From Microbacterium esteraromaticum (GTDB lineage: Bacteria > Actinomycetota > Actinomycetes > Actinomycetales > Microbacteriaceae): DNA of 64,000 nt. The stretch's first letter is position 1. Each line of letters begins with the position of its first letter. Made by a program: the position numbers and the translations under genes. Of the stretch, positions 1 through 10,220 are shown one piece after another. Location of the stretch: positions 372,001-436,000 of the forward strand of contig NZ_CP043732.1 in NCBI RefSeq assembly GCF_014084045.1. The letters run 5' to 3'. Under the pieces are notes generated by a model. The model had not been told where the DNA came from. It did no database searches and saw only the letters and a list, made by a program, of their open reading frames with translations.

Positions 1-1
1 G

Positions 2-727
2 CCCTCGAAGGGCGAGATCGACATCCGCATCGCCGACCTGCTGCGCGAGCTGCTGCGTCGCGTCGACGTGGCGATCATCTCGGGGGGCAACGAGCAGCAG
101 TTCCGCACGCAGGTCATCGCGCGCCTCGTCGACCTGCATCCGGCCGAGCAGTCCCGCCTGCACCTGCTGCCCACCTGCGGGACGCGCTACCTGCGTCACG
201 ACGGCGAAGGCTACGCGGTGGTGTATGCGCACGACCTGAGCGACGAGGAGAAGTCCGCCGCCCTCACCGCGCTTCGCGAGGAGGCCGAGCGGCTCGGCCT
301 CTGGGAGTCCGAGCCCTGGGGAGACATCCTCGAGGATCGCGGCTCTCAGATCACGTTCTCGGCGCTCGGTCAGCGTGCGCCCCGCGAGGCCAAGCACGAG
401 TGGGATCCCACCGGCGAACGGCGCGCCGCCCTTCGCGACGCGGTGGCGCCCCGCGTTCCGGGTCTTGAAGTGCGGTCGGGTGGTTCCACGTCGATCGACA
501 TCACGCGCGGCGGCATCGACAAGGCCTACGGCATGCAGCGGCTCGCCGAGCTCACCGGAATCGGCCTCGGCGAGATGCTCTTCTACGGCGACCGACTCGA
601 CGAGGGCGGCAACGACTACCCCGTTCGCGCGATCGGCGTCCCGTCCGTCGCGGTCGAGGACTGGCAGGACACCGCCGACAAGCTGGATGCCCTGATCGCG
701 ACCCTTCCCGATCCCGTCGCCCGCTGA
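2..727 (+). CDS. HAD-IIB (phosphomannomutase/sucrose-phosphatase-like) hydrolase, 5' truncated
   Basis: The reading frame is open to the left edge, and the residues before the first possible start (PSKGEIDIRIADLL) already look like the end of HAD motif I (DGTLAPSKGEI), so the true start lies outside the window. Motif II is the Ser of AIISGG, motif III the Lys in GGIDKAYGMQRL, and motif IV the acidic patch FYGDRLDEGGNDY. This order and the large C2-type cap between motifs II and III fit the HAD-IIB class, which dephosphorylates or isomerises sugar phosphates in the cytosol. The substrate cannot be read from the sequence. The next gene lies on the other strand about 95 bp away, so it is not part of a visible operon. 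Confidence 0.85.
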   Translation, partial: PSKGEIDIRIADLLRELLRRVDVAIISGGNEQQFRTQVIARLVDLHPAEQSRLHLLPTCGTRYLRHDGEGYAVVYAHDLSDEEKSAALTALREEAERLGLWESEPWGDILEDRGSQITFSALGQRAPREAKHEWDPTGERRAALRDAVAPRVPGLEVRSGGSTSIDITRGGIDKAYGMQRLAELTGIGLGEMLFYGDRLDEGGNDYPVRAIGVPSVAVEDWQDTADKLDALIATLPDPVAR

Positions 728-822
728 GACCGGGCCCGCGGCGCCCGGCACGCGCCGAGCGGGCTCGGCCCGCCGGGCCTGCCGACACGGACAGCGCCGG
801 CGGGGCCGCCTTCGGCGGTCGA

Positions 823-2058
823 TCAACGCGGGATCGGTTCGAGCCGCCTAAGCTGCGTCACGTGCGCCGGGGTGAGCTCGGCGAGGGTCGAGACGCCGAG
901 CAGGCGCATCGTGCGCTCGATCTCACTGCGCAGGATCGCGATGGTGCGGTCGACACCCTGGCGTCCGCCGGCCATCAGGCCATACAGGTAGGCGCGGCCG
1001 ATGAGCGTGAAGTCGGCACCCAGTGCGACCGAGGCGACGATGTCGGCACCGTTCATGATGCCCGTGTCGATCATCACGATGAAGTCGTCGCCGACGGCCT
1101 TGCGCACCTCGGGCAGCAGGCGGAACGGAATCGGCGCGCGGTCCAGCTGACGCCCGCCGTGGTTCGACAGCACGATGCCGTCAACGCCCGCGTCGCGCAG
1201 GCGCAGCGAGTCCTCGACGGTCTGCACGCCCTTGATGACGATCTTGCCTGGCCACAGGTCGCGGATCACGGCGAGGTCGTCGTAGCTGATGGTCGGGTCC
1301 ATCGCGGCATCCAGCAGCTCCCCGACGGTGCCACCGGTGCTGCTGAGCGAGGCGAATTCGAGCTTCGGGGTGGTGAGGAAGTCGTACCACCACCACGGGC
1401 GCGGGATGGCGTTGATGATCGTGCCGAGCGTCAGCTGCGGCGGGATGCTGAAGCCGTTGCGCTTGTCGCGCAGGCGCGCACCCGCCACCGGAGTGTCGAC
1501 GGTGAAGTGCAGCGTGTCGAAGCCTGCGGCTGCCGCGCGACGGGTCAGCTCGTACGAGATCTCGCGGTCGCGCATGACGTACAGCTGGAACCAGTTGCGG
1601 CCGTCGGGATTGGCATCCCGAACCCCCTCGATCGATGTCGTGCCGAGCGTCGACAGGGTGAACGGGATGCCCGCGGCGCCCGCGGCGCCGGCGCCGGCCA
1701 CTTCGCCCTCGGTCTGCATCAGGCGGGTGAAGCCCGTCGGGGCGATGCCGAACGGGAGCGCCGACGACCCGCCGAGGATCTCGACGCTCGTGTCGACGTC
1801 GGGGGCGGGCTTGAGGATGCCGGGGTGGAACTCGACGTCCTGGAAGGCCTGCCGCGCGCGCGCCAGCGAGAGCTCACCCTCGGCTGCGCCGTCGGTGTAG
1901 TCGAACGCCGCCTTCGGGGTGCGGCGCTTGGCGATCAGGCGCAGGTCGTCGATGGTGAGCGCGGCGTCGAGACGGCGCTTTCGGCCGTTCAGCTCGGGCT
2001 TCTTGAACGTCATCAGCTCGAGCAGCTCGACGGGGTTGGGCAGCTGGCGGGTGACCAT
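823..2058 (-). CDS. lldD: FMN-dependent alpha-hydroxy-acid dehydrogenase, probably L-lactate dehydrogenase
   Basis: This 411-residue protein is an FMN-binding TIM-barrel enzyme that oxidises L-2-hydroxy acids, most likely L-lactate to pyruvate, passing electrons to the respiratory chain. The active-site stretch SNHGGRQLD carries the catalytic His and Arg. Upstream are the FMN-site blocks [10 protein letters not shown] and FQLYVMRD and the lysine of KIVIKGV. ATG at 2058 is chosen because GAGAGGA lies about 9 bp upstream and homology begins at once (MVTRQLPNP); the longer frame would run through the preceding gene. It starts 16 bp after the GntR-type regulator, so the two form one transcription unit controlled from the operators at 2803-2842. 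Other 2-hydroxy acids such as mandelate or glycolate cannot be excluded. Confidence 0.9.
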   Translation of the reverse strand: MVTRQLPNPVELLELMTFKKPELNGRKRRLDAALTIDDLRLIAKRRTPKAAFDYTDGAAEGELSLARARQAFQDVEFHPGILKPAPDVDTSVEILGGSSALPFGIAPTGFTRLMQTEGEVAGAGAAGAAGIPFTLSTLGTTSIEGVRDANPDGRNWFQLYVMRDREISYELTRRAAAAGFDTLHFTVDTPVAGARLRDKRNGFSIPPQLTLGTIINAIPRPWWWYDFLTTPKLEFASLSSTGGTVGELLDAAMDPTISYDDLAVIRDLWPGKIVIKGVQTVEDSLRLRDAGVDGIVLSNHGGRQLDRAPIPFRLLPEVRKAVGDDFIVMIDTGIMNGADIVASVALGADFTLIGRAYLYGLMAGGRQGVDRTIAILRSEIERTMRLLGVSTLAELTPAHVTQLRRLEPIPR

Positions 2059-2074
2059 CAGCCGGTCCTCTCTG

Positions 2075-2793
2075 TCAGGCGCCGCCGGGCACGAGCCCGG
2101 CGGCGGTGTAATAGCCGGTGATGTGGGAGACCACAAGCGCCTGCGCCTTCGCCCCGTCACCCTGCTCGATCGCGGCGACGATGGCGCGGTGCTCGGCGCG
2201 AAGGCGGGACGCCATGGCATCCCACCGCGCGATCCGCCCGGCGCCCTCGACGACGTACGACTCGATGGCGGTGCGAAGGCCGGCCATCGTCGCGGTGATC
2301 ACGGTGTTGCCCGCAGCTTCGGCCAGGGCGTAGTGCAACGACGCGTCGAGGGCGAGGAACTCGCTGGGGGTGAGCGCATCGTCGTCCATCGCGTCGAGCA
2401 CGGAGCGCGCGGCGGCGAGGTCTCGCCGCGGGTCGGCGCCGAGTGCGGCGACGACGGCGCCCTCCAGTACGAGGCGCGTCTGCACGACGTCGGCCAGCGG
2501 GAAGCCCTGAGCGGCGACCTGCAGGCGCAGCAGCGCGGCCATGCCCCTGACGGCGCGGCGATGACGATCGCGCCGGCCTGGGGGCCCGAGCCGGTGGCGG
2601 TGCGGATGAGACCCATGACCTCGAGGACGCGAAGGGCCTCACGGACGCTGGAGCGACCGACGCCGAGATCGGCTGACAGCTCGCGCTCCGACGGGAGCCT
2701 GTCGCCGGGACCGAGGGCACCGCTGAGCAGGTCGCTCTCGATTCGCTCGAGCACCGTGCGCCAGGCGCGGCCTGTCGCGTGAATGTCGGCCAT
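2075..2793 (-). pseudogene. lldR: GntR/FadR-family (FCD) regulator, LldR-like, interrupted by one frameshift
   Basis: The N-terminal 80 residues form a winged-helix GntR domain (LPSERELSADLGVGRSSVREALRVLE). The C-terminal part, read in another frame from about 2542, is an FCD ligand domain with the metal-site pattern of this family (LDASLHYALAEAAGN, then [12 protein letters not shown]). The two halves join at a C4 run on the plus strand (2544-2547). One extra G on the coding strand gives SGG-MAALLRLQ and a continuous protein of about 239 residues. The gene therefore looks intact apart from one base, which may be a sequencing error. FadR-type LldR proteins repress lactate genes and are released by L-lactate. 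The downstream lldD and the perfect operator copies in front of this gene fit autoregulation of a lactate operon. Confidence 0.85.
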
Positions 2794-2802
2794 GCGTCCT
2801 CC

Positions 2803-2842
2803 TGTGGTCAGACCACACAGTACCGCCTGTGGTCAGACCACG
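2803..2842 (-). promoter_or_regulatory. Two tandem GntR/LldR operators upstream of the lactate operon
   Basis: TGTGGTCAGACCACA at 2803-2817 is a perfect 15-bp palindrome, and the same core TGGTCAGACCA recurs at 2830-2840, 25 bp away. Both cores match TNGTNNNACNA, the half-site pattern known for FadR-subfamily regulators including LldR. They sit 9 to 47 bp before the ATG of the regulator gene, where promoter elements would lie, so binding should block transcription of lldR-lldD. Confidence 0.8.
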
Positions 2843-2855
2843 CAAGCGAGACGCG

Positions 2856-3476
2856 TCAGTCCAGCACGCCGCCCGACTCGTCGAGGTAGCAGTTTCCGCA
2901 CAGCGACTCGTAGGTGACCTCGGCGCCGTCGATCGCGACCTGATCGCCGGCGAAGACGAAGCGGCCGTCGAGGAGGCGTCCGTTGAAGACGGCCTTGCGC
3001 CCGCAGCGGCAGATCGTCTTGAGCTCTTCGAGCGAGTGGGCGATCGCGAGCAGGCGCGCGGACCCGGGGAACGCGTGGGTGCGGAAGTCGTTGCGGATGC
3101 CGTAGGCCATCACCGGGATGTCGTCGAGCACCGCGATGCGGAACAGGTCGTCGATCTGCTCCGTCGTCAGGAACTGCGCCTCGTCGATCAGCAGGCAGGC
3201 GACGTCGTGCGGCTCGGCCGAGTGCAGCCCCTCCTCGATCACCCGGGCGCGCTCGCGCGCGAACAGCGCCCGGCCGTCGTCGCACGGTCCGATCAGGAAG
3301 TCGACCTCGCGGGTGACGCCGAGCCTGCTCTCGATCTGAGAGGCGCCCTTCGTGTCGATCTCAGGCTTCGCCAGCAGCACCCGCTGCCCGCGCTCCTCGT
3401 AGTTGTACGCGGCTTGAAGCAGGGCGGTCGACTTGCCCGAGTTCATCGCGCCGTAGCGGAAGTACAGCTTCGCCAC
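2856..3476 (-). CDS. tdk: Thymidine kinase (type II)
   Basis: This 206-residue cytosolic kinase phosphorylates thymidine to dTMP in nucleoside salvage. The P-loop GAMNSGKST lies at residues 9-17, the catalytic carboxylate in LLIDEAQF (Glu99), and the zinc site is formed by CRCGRK (156-160) and CGNC (193-196). The nucleoside-binding lasso is near VAIDGAEVTYESLCGNC. Length and motifs match bacterial TK1-type enzymes. It lies just downstream of mqo on the same strand (10 bp gap), so the two are probably cotranscribed, although no functional link is obvious. Confidence 0.95.
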   Translation of the reverse strand: MAKLYFRYGAMNSGKSTALLQAAYNYEERGQRVLLAKPEIDTKGASQIESRLGVTREVDFLIGPCDDGRALFARERARVIEEGLHSAEPHDVACLLIDEAQFLTTEQIDDLFRIAVLDDIPVMAYGIRNDFRTHAFPGSARLLAIAHSLEELKTICRCGRKAVFNGRLLDGRFVFAGDQVAIDGAEVTYESLCGNCYLDESGGVLD

Positions 3477-3486
3477 GGTCGCGCGA

Positions 3487-4959
3487 TCAGGCCGTGAGGG
3501 ACAGGACGGATGCCGTGGCGCTCATGGACCTCTGGGCAGCGCCCGCGTCGTCGTTGAGCCGGTGCCCCATCGTGGGGATGAGGTCTGTGAGCTTCGGCTC
3601 CCACCCTGCGTACTGCTCGGGGAAGCAGCGCTTGAGAAGCCCGAGCATGATCGGCACCGCCGTCGACGCGCCGGGGGACGCGCCGAGCAGGCCGGCGATC
3701 GTTCCGTCCTCGGCTGCGACGACCTCGGTGCCGAACTGCAGGATGCCGCCCTTCTCGGGGTCCTTCTTCATGACCTGGGCGCGCTGGCCGGCCTGGATCA
3801 GCGTCCAGTCCTCGTCCTTCGCGGTGGGCACGAACGTGCGCAGGTTCTCCACCTTCTTGCGATGGCTCTTCACCAGCTCGCTGACCAGATAGGTGATCAG
3901 GTCGGGGTTGGCGAATGCGACGCGCAGCATCGGCCACAGGTTGTGCGCGCGCACCTGGGTGACGATGTCGAGCAGCGAGCCGTGCTTGAGGAACTTCGGG
4001 CTGAAGGTCGCGAACGGACCGAACATCAGCGAGGTCTCGCCGTCGACCACCCGGGTGTCGAGGTGCGGCACCGACATCGGCGGCGCGCCGACAGCGGCCT
4101 GCGAGTACACCTTGGCCTGGTGCTGGCCGACGACCTCGGGGTTCGTGGTCTTCAGGAACTGCCCGCCGATCGGGAAGACTCCGTAGCCCTTGATCTCGGG
4201 GATGCCGCTGTTCTGCAGCAGCTTGAGCGCCCAGCCGCCTGCGCCGACGAAGACGAAGCGCGCCTTGACCTGGCCGGGGGTGCGACCGATGACGTGACGG
4301 TACTTGACCAGCCAGCTGCCATCGCTCTGGCGCTTGAGGCTGCGCACCTCGTGATCGGTGCGCACCTGCACGCCCGATGCGGCGAGGTGGTCGAAGAGCT
4401 GGTGCGTGAGAGCGCCGAAGTCGACGTCGGTGCCCGATGGCACCCTGGTCGCCGCGAACGGCTCGCCCTTGCGCCGCTTCTGCATGAGCAGCGGCGCCCA
4501 CTTGTTGATGACGCGGGAGTCCTCGCTGTACTCGATGCCGTCGAACAGCGGCTGGCCCTTGAGCACCTCGTAGCGCGCCTTGAGGAAGGCGACGTCCTTC
4601 TCGCCGCGGACGAAGGTCATGTGCGGGACCGAGTTGATGAACGTCGACGGCCCGTCGAGGATGCCGCGCTCGACCAGCGTCGACCAGAACTCGCGGCTCT
4701 GCTGGAACTGCTCATTGATCGAGATGGCCTTGGCCGGGTCGAGCGAGCCGTCCTTGCCCTGAGGCATGTAGTTCAGCTCGCAGAGCGCCGCGTGCCCGGT
4801 GCCGGCGTTGTTCCAGGGGTTCGAGCTCTCTTCGGCGACGTCACCGAGTCGCTCGTAGGCGACGATCTTCCAGTCCGGCTGCAGCTCGTGCAGCAGGGTA
4901 CCCAGCGTGGCGGACATGATGCCCCCACCGATCAGAACGACATCGACGGTTTCGGTCAC
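3487..4959 (-). CDS. mqo: Malate:quinone oxidoreductase
   Basis: This 490-residue membrane-associated flavoprotein oxidises malate to oxaloacetate and reduces quinone, the TCA-cycle route favoured by many actinobacteria. The dinucleotide-binding motif VVLIGGGIMSATLG is at the N-terminus. The family block SSNPWNNAGTGHAALCELNY, the middle stretch VFVGAGGWALKLLQ and the C-terminal PGASTAVPIM are all present. Length is normal for the family (about 490-500). The start is ATG at 4959; the 85 bp up to asd must hold its promoter. Confidence 0.97.
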   Translation of the reverse strand: MTETVDVVLIGGGIMSATLGTLLHELQPDWKIVAYERLGDVAEESSNPWNNAGTGHAALCELNYMPQGKDGSLDPAKAISINEQFQQSREFWSTLVERGILDGPSTFINSVPHMTFVRGEKDVAFLKARYEVLKGQPLFDGIEYSEDSRVINKWAPLLMQKRRKGEPFAATRVPSGTDVDFGALTHQLFDHLAASGVQVRTDHEVRSLKRQSDGSWLVKYRHVIGRTPGQVKARFVFVGAGGWALKLLQNSGIPEIKGYGVFPIGGQFLKTTNPEVVGQHQAKVYSQAAVGAPPMSVPHLDTRVVDGETSLMFGPFATFSPKFLKHGSLLDIVTQVRAHNLWPMLRVAFANPDLITYLVSELVKSHRKKVENLRTFVPTAKDEDWTLIQAGQRAQVMKKDPEKGGILQFGTEVVAAEDGTIAGLLGASPGASTAVPIMLGLLKRCFPEQYAGWEPKLTDLIPTMGHRLNDDAGAAQRSMSATASVLSLTA

Positions 4960-5044
4960 CAGACCAGTCTAGTCGTCCGCAACGATGCGGATTTCCGCCT
5001 GACGGAGCCGCCGCGCGGGCCGCTCGGACCCGCGCGGCCCGGTC

Positions 5045-6189
<1,145 letters not shown>

Positions 6190-6305
6190 TCAGGGTTGCG
6201 GTGAGTCTACCCGCTCGCGCCGGGACTGAGGCGCGTCGTTTCAGCCTGCGGAGCCGACCCGAAGGCCGGTGGGCTGACGCGGCGGGCACGAGCGTCGGCG
6301 AGAAA

Positions 6306-6348
6306 GACGGATGTCGGTCGGAACGGCGCGTTCGCGCCGACATCCGTC
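6306..6348. terminator. Strong hairpin between lysC and asd
   Basis: GACGGATGTCGG (6306-6317) pairs perfectly with CCGACATCCGTC (6337-6348), and inside the loop CGGCGCG-TT-CGCGCCG (6324-6339) forms a second perfect stem. It lies in the 347-bp space between lysC (ending at 6465) and asd (starting at 6117). It could terminate or attenuate lysC transcription, leaving asd to an own promoter; no clear U-tract follows on either strand. Confidence 0.55.
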
Positions 6349-6386
6349 CCATCCGCCGTCATCTGTCGGGGCATCCGGATGCGGAG

Positions 6387-6434
6387 GCGTCGGATGCCCG
6401 CAGATGCGGGGCGTCGGATGCCCGCAGATGCGGG
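6387..6434. repeat. Two perfect 24-bp tandem repeats downstream of lysC
   Basis: A 24-bp unit beginning GCGTCGGATGCCCGCAGATG and ending CGGG occurs twice head to tail (6387-6410, 6411-6434), directly beyond the lysC stop. Each unit contains the genome-typical heptamer GGATGCC. The remaining intergenic sequence (6118-6305 and 6349-6386) shows no gene. Confidence 0.75.
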
Positions 6435-6464
6435 GGCGTCAGGATGCCTGGTCGCGGGGCCGCC

Positions 6465-7751
6465 TCAGCGGCCGGTGCCGGCGTGGACCACGGCCTCGAT
6501 CTCGCTGTCGAGACCGTACGCGCTGTGCACCGTGCGCGCGGCCTCGGCGAGGTCGTCACCGCGCAGCACGACCGAGATGCGGATCTCCGAGGTCGAGATC
6601 ATCTCGATGTTGATGCCTCCGGCGCTGAGCGCCTCGAAGAGGATCGCCGACACCCCCGAGTGGGTGCGCATGCCTGCGCCGACGACCGAGAGCTTGCCGA
6701 TCTGGTCGTCGTGCAGCAGGTTCTCGAAGCCGACCTCGCCCTGCTCGGCGGCGAGCGCCTTGAGGGTAGCCGAGGCGTCGGCCTTGGGCAGGGTGAACGA
6801 GATATCGGTGCGGCCGGTGGATGCCGCGGAGACGTTCTGCACGATCATGTCGACGTTGGCGCCCGCCTTCGAGACGATCTTGAAGATCTCGGCGGCCTTG
6901 CCTGGCACGTCGGGCACGCCCGCGACGGTGATCTTGGCCTGGCTGAGGTCGGTGGCGACTCCGGCGACGATCGGTTCTTCCATGGCTTCTCCCTCGATGG
7001 CGCGCGGGTTCTTCATGCCCTCGCCCAGAACATAGGTGCCCTCGGACGACGAGAAGGTCGAGCGGGCGTGGATGAGCACGCCGTGACGGCGGGCGTACTC
7101 GACAGCGCGGATGTAGAGCACCTTGGCGCCGTTGGCGGCGAGCTCGAGCATCTCCTCGCTGGATACGTGGTCGAGCTTGCGGGCGCGCGGGATGACGCGC
7201 GGGTCGGCGGTGAAGATGCCGTCGACGTCGCTGTAGATCTCGCAGACATCGGCGTTCAGGGCGGCGGCGAGCGCGACGGCCGTCGTGTCTGAGCCGCCGC
7301 GGCCGAGCGTCGTGATGTCACGGGTGTCGCGGTTGAAGCCCTGGAAGCCGGCGACGATGACGATCGCGCCCTCGTCGAGCGCCTCGCGCACGCGCACGGG
7401 GGTGACGTCGACGATGCGCGCCGAGCCGTGCTGCGAGTCGGTGATCATGCCGGCCTGACTGCCGGTGAACGAACGGGCCTCGAACCCCATCGAGTGGATG
7501 GCCATGGCCAGCAGCGCCATCGAGATCCGCTCGCCGCTCGAGAGCAGCATGTCGAGCTCGCGCGGTGCGGGGATGGGGGCCACTTCGTTCGCCAGATCCA
7601 GCAGTTCGTCGGTGGTGTCGCCCATCGCGCTCACCGCGACGACGACATCGTGCCCGGCACGACGGGTGTCGACGATGCGCTTGGCGACGCGCTTGATGCT
7701 CTCTGCGTCGGCGACGGACGAACCGCCGTACTTCTGCACGATCAGGGCCAC
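6465..7751 (-). CDS. lysC: Aspartokinase
   Basis: This 428-residue enzyme phosphorylates aspartate, the first step of the lysine, threonine, methionine and diaminopimelate pathways. It begins [20 protein letters not shown], carries the catalytic core [20 protein letters not shown] and [12 protein letters not shown], and ends in two ACT domains (from about residue 260, [17 protein letters not shown] and [16 protein letters not shown]) that normally bind feedback inhibitors. GTG at 7751 is preferred because GGGAG stands 6 bp before it and the family starts there; the upstream ATG at 7790 adds 13 residues without homology. An internal ATG could give the separate beta subunit known from actinobacterial lysC. 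The neighbour downstream is asd. Confidence 0.95.
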   Translation of the reverse strand: MALIVQKYGGSSVADAESIKRVAKRIVDTRRAGHDVVVAVSAMGDTTDELLDLANEVAPIPAPRELDMLLSSGERISMALLAMAIHSMGFEARSFTGSQAGMITDSQHGSARIVDVTPVRVREALDEGAIVIVAGFQGFNRDTRDITTLGRGGSDTTAVALAAALNADVCEIYSDVDGIFTADPRVIPRARKLDHVSSEEMLELAANGAKVLYIRAVEYARRHGVLIHARSTFSSSEGTYVLGEGMKNPRAIEGEAMEEPIVAGVATDLSQAKITVAGVPDVPGKAAEIFKIVSKAGANVDMIVQNVSAASTGRTDISFTLPKADASATLKALAAEQGEVGFENLLHDDQIGKLSVVGAGMRTHSGVSAILFEALSAGGINIEMISTSEIRISVVLRGDDLAEAARTVHSAYGLDSEIEAVVHAGTGR

Positions 7752-7857
7752 GATCACTCCCGGGGACGATGGGCGGATCCGCCCATGCACATTCTACGGA
7801 TCACGCCCATGCCGCCCTCAGCATGTGACGAGGCCCGCGGCGACGTTCGCCCTCAGG

Positions 7858-8472
7858 TCAGATCAGCCCCCGGCGCCGCGCCTCCGCGGCCGCCGCGCTG
7901 CGCCCGCCGACCCCGAGCTTCTCCAGCAGGTGCACGACGTGCGTCTTGACGGTGGCCTCCGCGATGAACAGCCGCTCGGCGATCTCGCGGTTGCCTGCTC
8001 CCTCATCGATGCAGCGGAGCACCTCGAGCTCACGCGCGGTGAGTGCGACGCGCGGAGCCCGCAGGGCGGTGATCAGCCGTTCGTCGTCGGGGCCGAACAC
8101 GAGCGCGCCGGCCGCGGCATCCGTGATCGCCTTCGCGATGACCTCGGTGGCGACGTCTTTGAGGAGATATCCGGCGGCGCCCGCTTCGAGTGCGCGCACG
8201 ATCTGCGCGTCGTGGTCGAAGGTGGTCAGGATGATCACTGCGGGCGGATGCGGTGCGGCCCGCAGGGCCGCGGTGGTCGCCACGCCGTCGATCCCCTCCC
8301 CCAGGCGCAGGTCGCAGAGCACGACGTCCGGTCGCAGGGCGGATGCCAGGGCGACGGCCTCCTCGCCGCTGCCCGCCTCTCCGATCACCTCGAAGCCGCG
8401 CCGCTCCACGACGCTGCGCAGTCCGGCGCGCACGATCGGGTGATCGTCGACGATGAGAAGCCGGATGCTCAT
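7858..8472 (-). CDS. NarL/FixJ-family response regulator
   Basis: The 204-residue protein has a receiver domain (residues 4-118) with the acidic pair IVDDHP, phosphoacceptor Asp54 in VVLCDLRLGEG, and the conserved Thr/Lys in ILTTFDHD and YLLKDV. A LuxR-type helix-turn-helix follows (about 142-200, LTARELEVLRCIDEG...ATVKTHVVHLLEKLGV). Its ATG overlaps the stop of the histidine kinase gene (ATGA), so the pair is translationally coupled. The target genes are not evident; the adjacent DUF2871 and EamA membrane genes are candidates only by position. Confidence 0.93.
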   Translation of the reverse strand: MSIRLLIVDDHPIVRAGLRSVVERRGFEVIGEAGSGEEAVALASALRPDVVLCDLRLGEGIDGVATTAALRAAPHPPAVIILTTFDHDAQIVRALEAGAAGYLLKDVATEVIAKAITDAAAGALVFGPDDERLITALRAPRVALTARELEVLRCIDEGAGNREIAERLFIAEATVKTHVVHLLEKLGVGGRSAAAAEARRRGLI

Positions 8473-9590
8473 GAGCGGACCTCGGCTCGGATCGTGGTGC
8501 CCTCGCCCGGAACGCTGTCGATGCGCAGCTCGCCGCCCAGCTCGCGCAGCCGGGAGCGCATGGCGACCAGGCCGTACGACTGCGTGCGCCCCTCGAGCGC
8601 GGTCGTGTCGAACCCGCGCCCGTCGTCGGAGATCTGCAGCGCGGTGCGGCCGCCTGCGGCCGACAGGGTGACGCGCACCGCCTCCGCACCGGAGTGCTGC
8701 CGCACGTTCGCCAGCGCCGACTGCGCGATCCTCAGCAGCGTCACCTCGACGGGGGTCGGCAGCGCGGGAGGCGCGTCGGCGGAGTCGAGCGCGACGCTGA
8801 TCCCGGTGTCTTCTGCCAGCGCGTCGAGCAGGCGCTGCAAAGCCCCGGTGAGGGCGGTGCCCTGCAGCTCGGCCGGAGCGAGTGCCGCGACGATGCGGCG
8901 CAGCTCGGTGAGCGAGTGCTGTGCGAGCTGATCGATCTGCGGCATCCGTGCGGCGTCGCCGCCTCTGGCGAGCAGCGACACCGAGCTGAGCTCCTGCGCG
9001 ATCGTGTCGTGCAGGTCGCGGGCGAGCCTGGTGCGCTCGCGGGCGGCACCCGCCTCGCGCTGGGTGCGTCCCAGCTCGTCCTGCAGTTCGGCCATCTCGC
9101 GCTGCGCACGCAGCAGCGAGGCGATCAGCTCGTCACGCTCGACGGCGTCGCGCAGCAGCGCGTCGTACCCGAGCGACACGGCGAGCGCGAAGCCGCCGCC
9201 GAGCAGCGGGCCGGCCAGGTGCGCGAATGTCATCTCGACGCTGTGCACGGCCGGTGCGGCTATCGCCGCCGCGAGTACGACGGCGGCGAACAGAGCGGAG
9301 CCCACCACAGGGAGGACGTGCCCGGCGAGCAGCAGGAGCGGGAACGACAGCCAGACGAACTCGGGCGAGAGTGCGAGCATCCCGAGCCAGACAGCGCCGA
9401 GAACGATGAGCCACCAGTGCGCCGCTCTGCCGCGCGCCATCGAGGCTCCCGCCCCGTACCAGGCGAGGAAGAGGCCAGCCGCGACCATGGCAGGAAGCAG
9501 GTCGGTGCCGTCGACCACCGCCCGCAGGGCCGTGACGACGGCCAGCGAGACGGTGATCAGATGCAGGGCGAAGCGTGCGGCACGCAGCAT
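8469..9590 (-). CDS. Two-component sensor histidine kinase (HisKA_3/HATPase_c)
   Basis: The protein (373 residues from ATG 9590, or 380 from GTG 9611) has four to six hydrophobic membrane segments in the first 150 residues. A coiled linker leads to the dimerisation/phosphoacceptor helix RLARDLHDTIAQELSSVSL, and an ATP-binding domain follows with NVRQHSG, DDGRGFD and the G2-like GLVAMRSRLRELGG. This is the NarL-partner class of kinases. The signal is unknown; the short extracytoplasmic loops suggest sensing within or near the membrane. GGAGG abuts the GTG at 9611 too closely for a good start, so the start is uncertain by seven codons. It is coupled to the response regulator downstream. Confidence 0.9.
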   Translation of the reverse strand: MLRAARFALHLITVSLAVVTALRAVVDGTDLLPAMVAAGLFLAWYGAGASMARGRAAHWWLIVLGAVWLGMLALSPEFVWLSFPLLLLAGHVLPVVGSALFAAVVLAAAIAAPAVHSVEMTFAHLAGPLLGGGFALAVSLGYDALLRDAVERDELIASLLRAQREMAELQDELGRTQREAGAARERTRLARDLHDTIAQELSSVSLLARGGDAARMPQIDQLAQHSLTELRRIVAALAPAELQGTALTGALQRLLDALAEDTGISVALDSADAPPALPTPVEVTLLRIAQSALANVRQHSGAEAVRVTLSAAGGRTALQISDDGRGFDTTALEGRTQSYGLVAMRSRLRELGGELRIDSVPGEGTTIRAEVRS

Positions 9591-9707
9591 CCGTCGGCGA
9601 TCGGGACTCACCCTCCGATTCTCGCCGCTGCGCGCCTGGAGCGCAGCCGCAGAACATCGATCCTTCGATGGATCCGCAGCGCTCATGCGGCGTCGAGGCT
9701 GGAAGAC

Positions 9708-10196
9708 ATGACAGAGACCGCCACGGCATCCGGCACCGAATCCGCCTCCCTCTCCCTCACTCTCGAGCGCGCCGGGCAGCGCTCCGCCCTGCGCATGCTG
9801 CTCGCCGCCGTCACCGGCTACACACTGATCGGACTGGCCGCGGGGCTGTTCTACCGCGAGTTCACAAAGCTGAACGGCTTCGAGGAGGGCATGCACGGTC
9901 AGCTGGGCCTGGCGCACACCCACATCCTCACCCTCGGGGTGATCGTGCTGCTCGTCGTGATGGCGCTGGAGAAGTCGTTCACGCTGTCTGTCGGTCGTCT
10001 GTTCCGCTGGTTCTTCTGGATCTACAACGCGGGCGTCGTGGTGACCGCCGTCGGTCTCGTCTGGCACGGGATGCTTCAGGTGATCGGCCATGAGTCGTCG
10101 AAGATGATCGCGGGGATCGCCGGCACGGGACACATGCTGCTCGGTGCGGGCTTCGTTCTTCTGCTCCTGATGCTGCGCAAGGCTGTCAGCCGCTGA
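9708..10196 (+). CDS. DUF2871 membrane protein
   Basis: This 162-residue protein has a polar N-terminus and four predicted membrane helices (about 30-50, 68-88, 98-120 and 135-157) with conserved small motifs HTHILTLG, WIYNAGVV and GTGHMLLGAG. Histidines in HGQLGLAHTHILTLG and HGMLQVIGHE are placed as in DUF2871 proteins, whose function is not established. It is divergent from the two-component system (about 100-120 bp shared upstream region), which suggests that the response regulator could control it. Confidence 0.85.
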   Translation: MTETATASGTESASLSLTLERAGQRSALRMLLAAVTGYTLIGLAAGLFYREFTKLNGFEEGMHGQLGLAHTHILTLGVIVLLVVMALEKSFTLSVGRLFRWFFWIYNAGVVVTAVGLVWHGMLQVIGHESSKMIAGIAGTGHMLLGAGFVLLLLMLRKAVSR

Positions 10197-10220
10197 CCGC
10201 TCGCGCTGCCGGATGGCGGA

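Noticed and set aside
6387..6434. CRISPR-like array
   Set aside because: Only two adjacent units without spacers, and no cas genes; it is a plain tandem duplication. The same holds for 51662-51701.
7752..7857. Lysine riboswitch before lysC
   Set aside because: The space upstream is only about 100 bp and shows no conserved aptamer elements; actinobacterial lysC is normally controlled by feedback.
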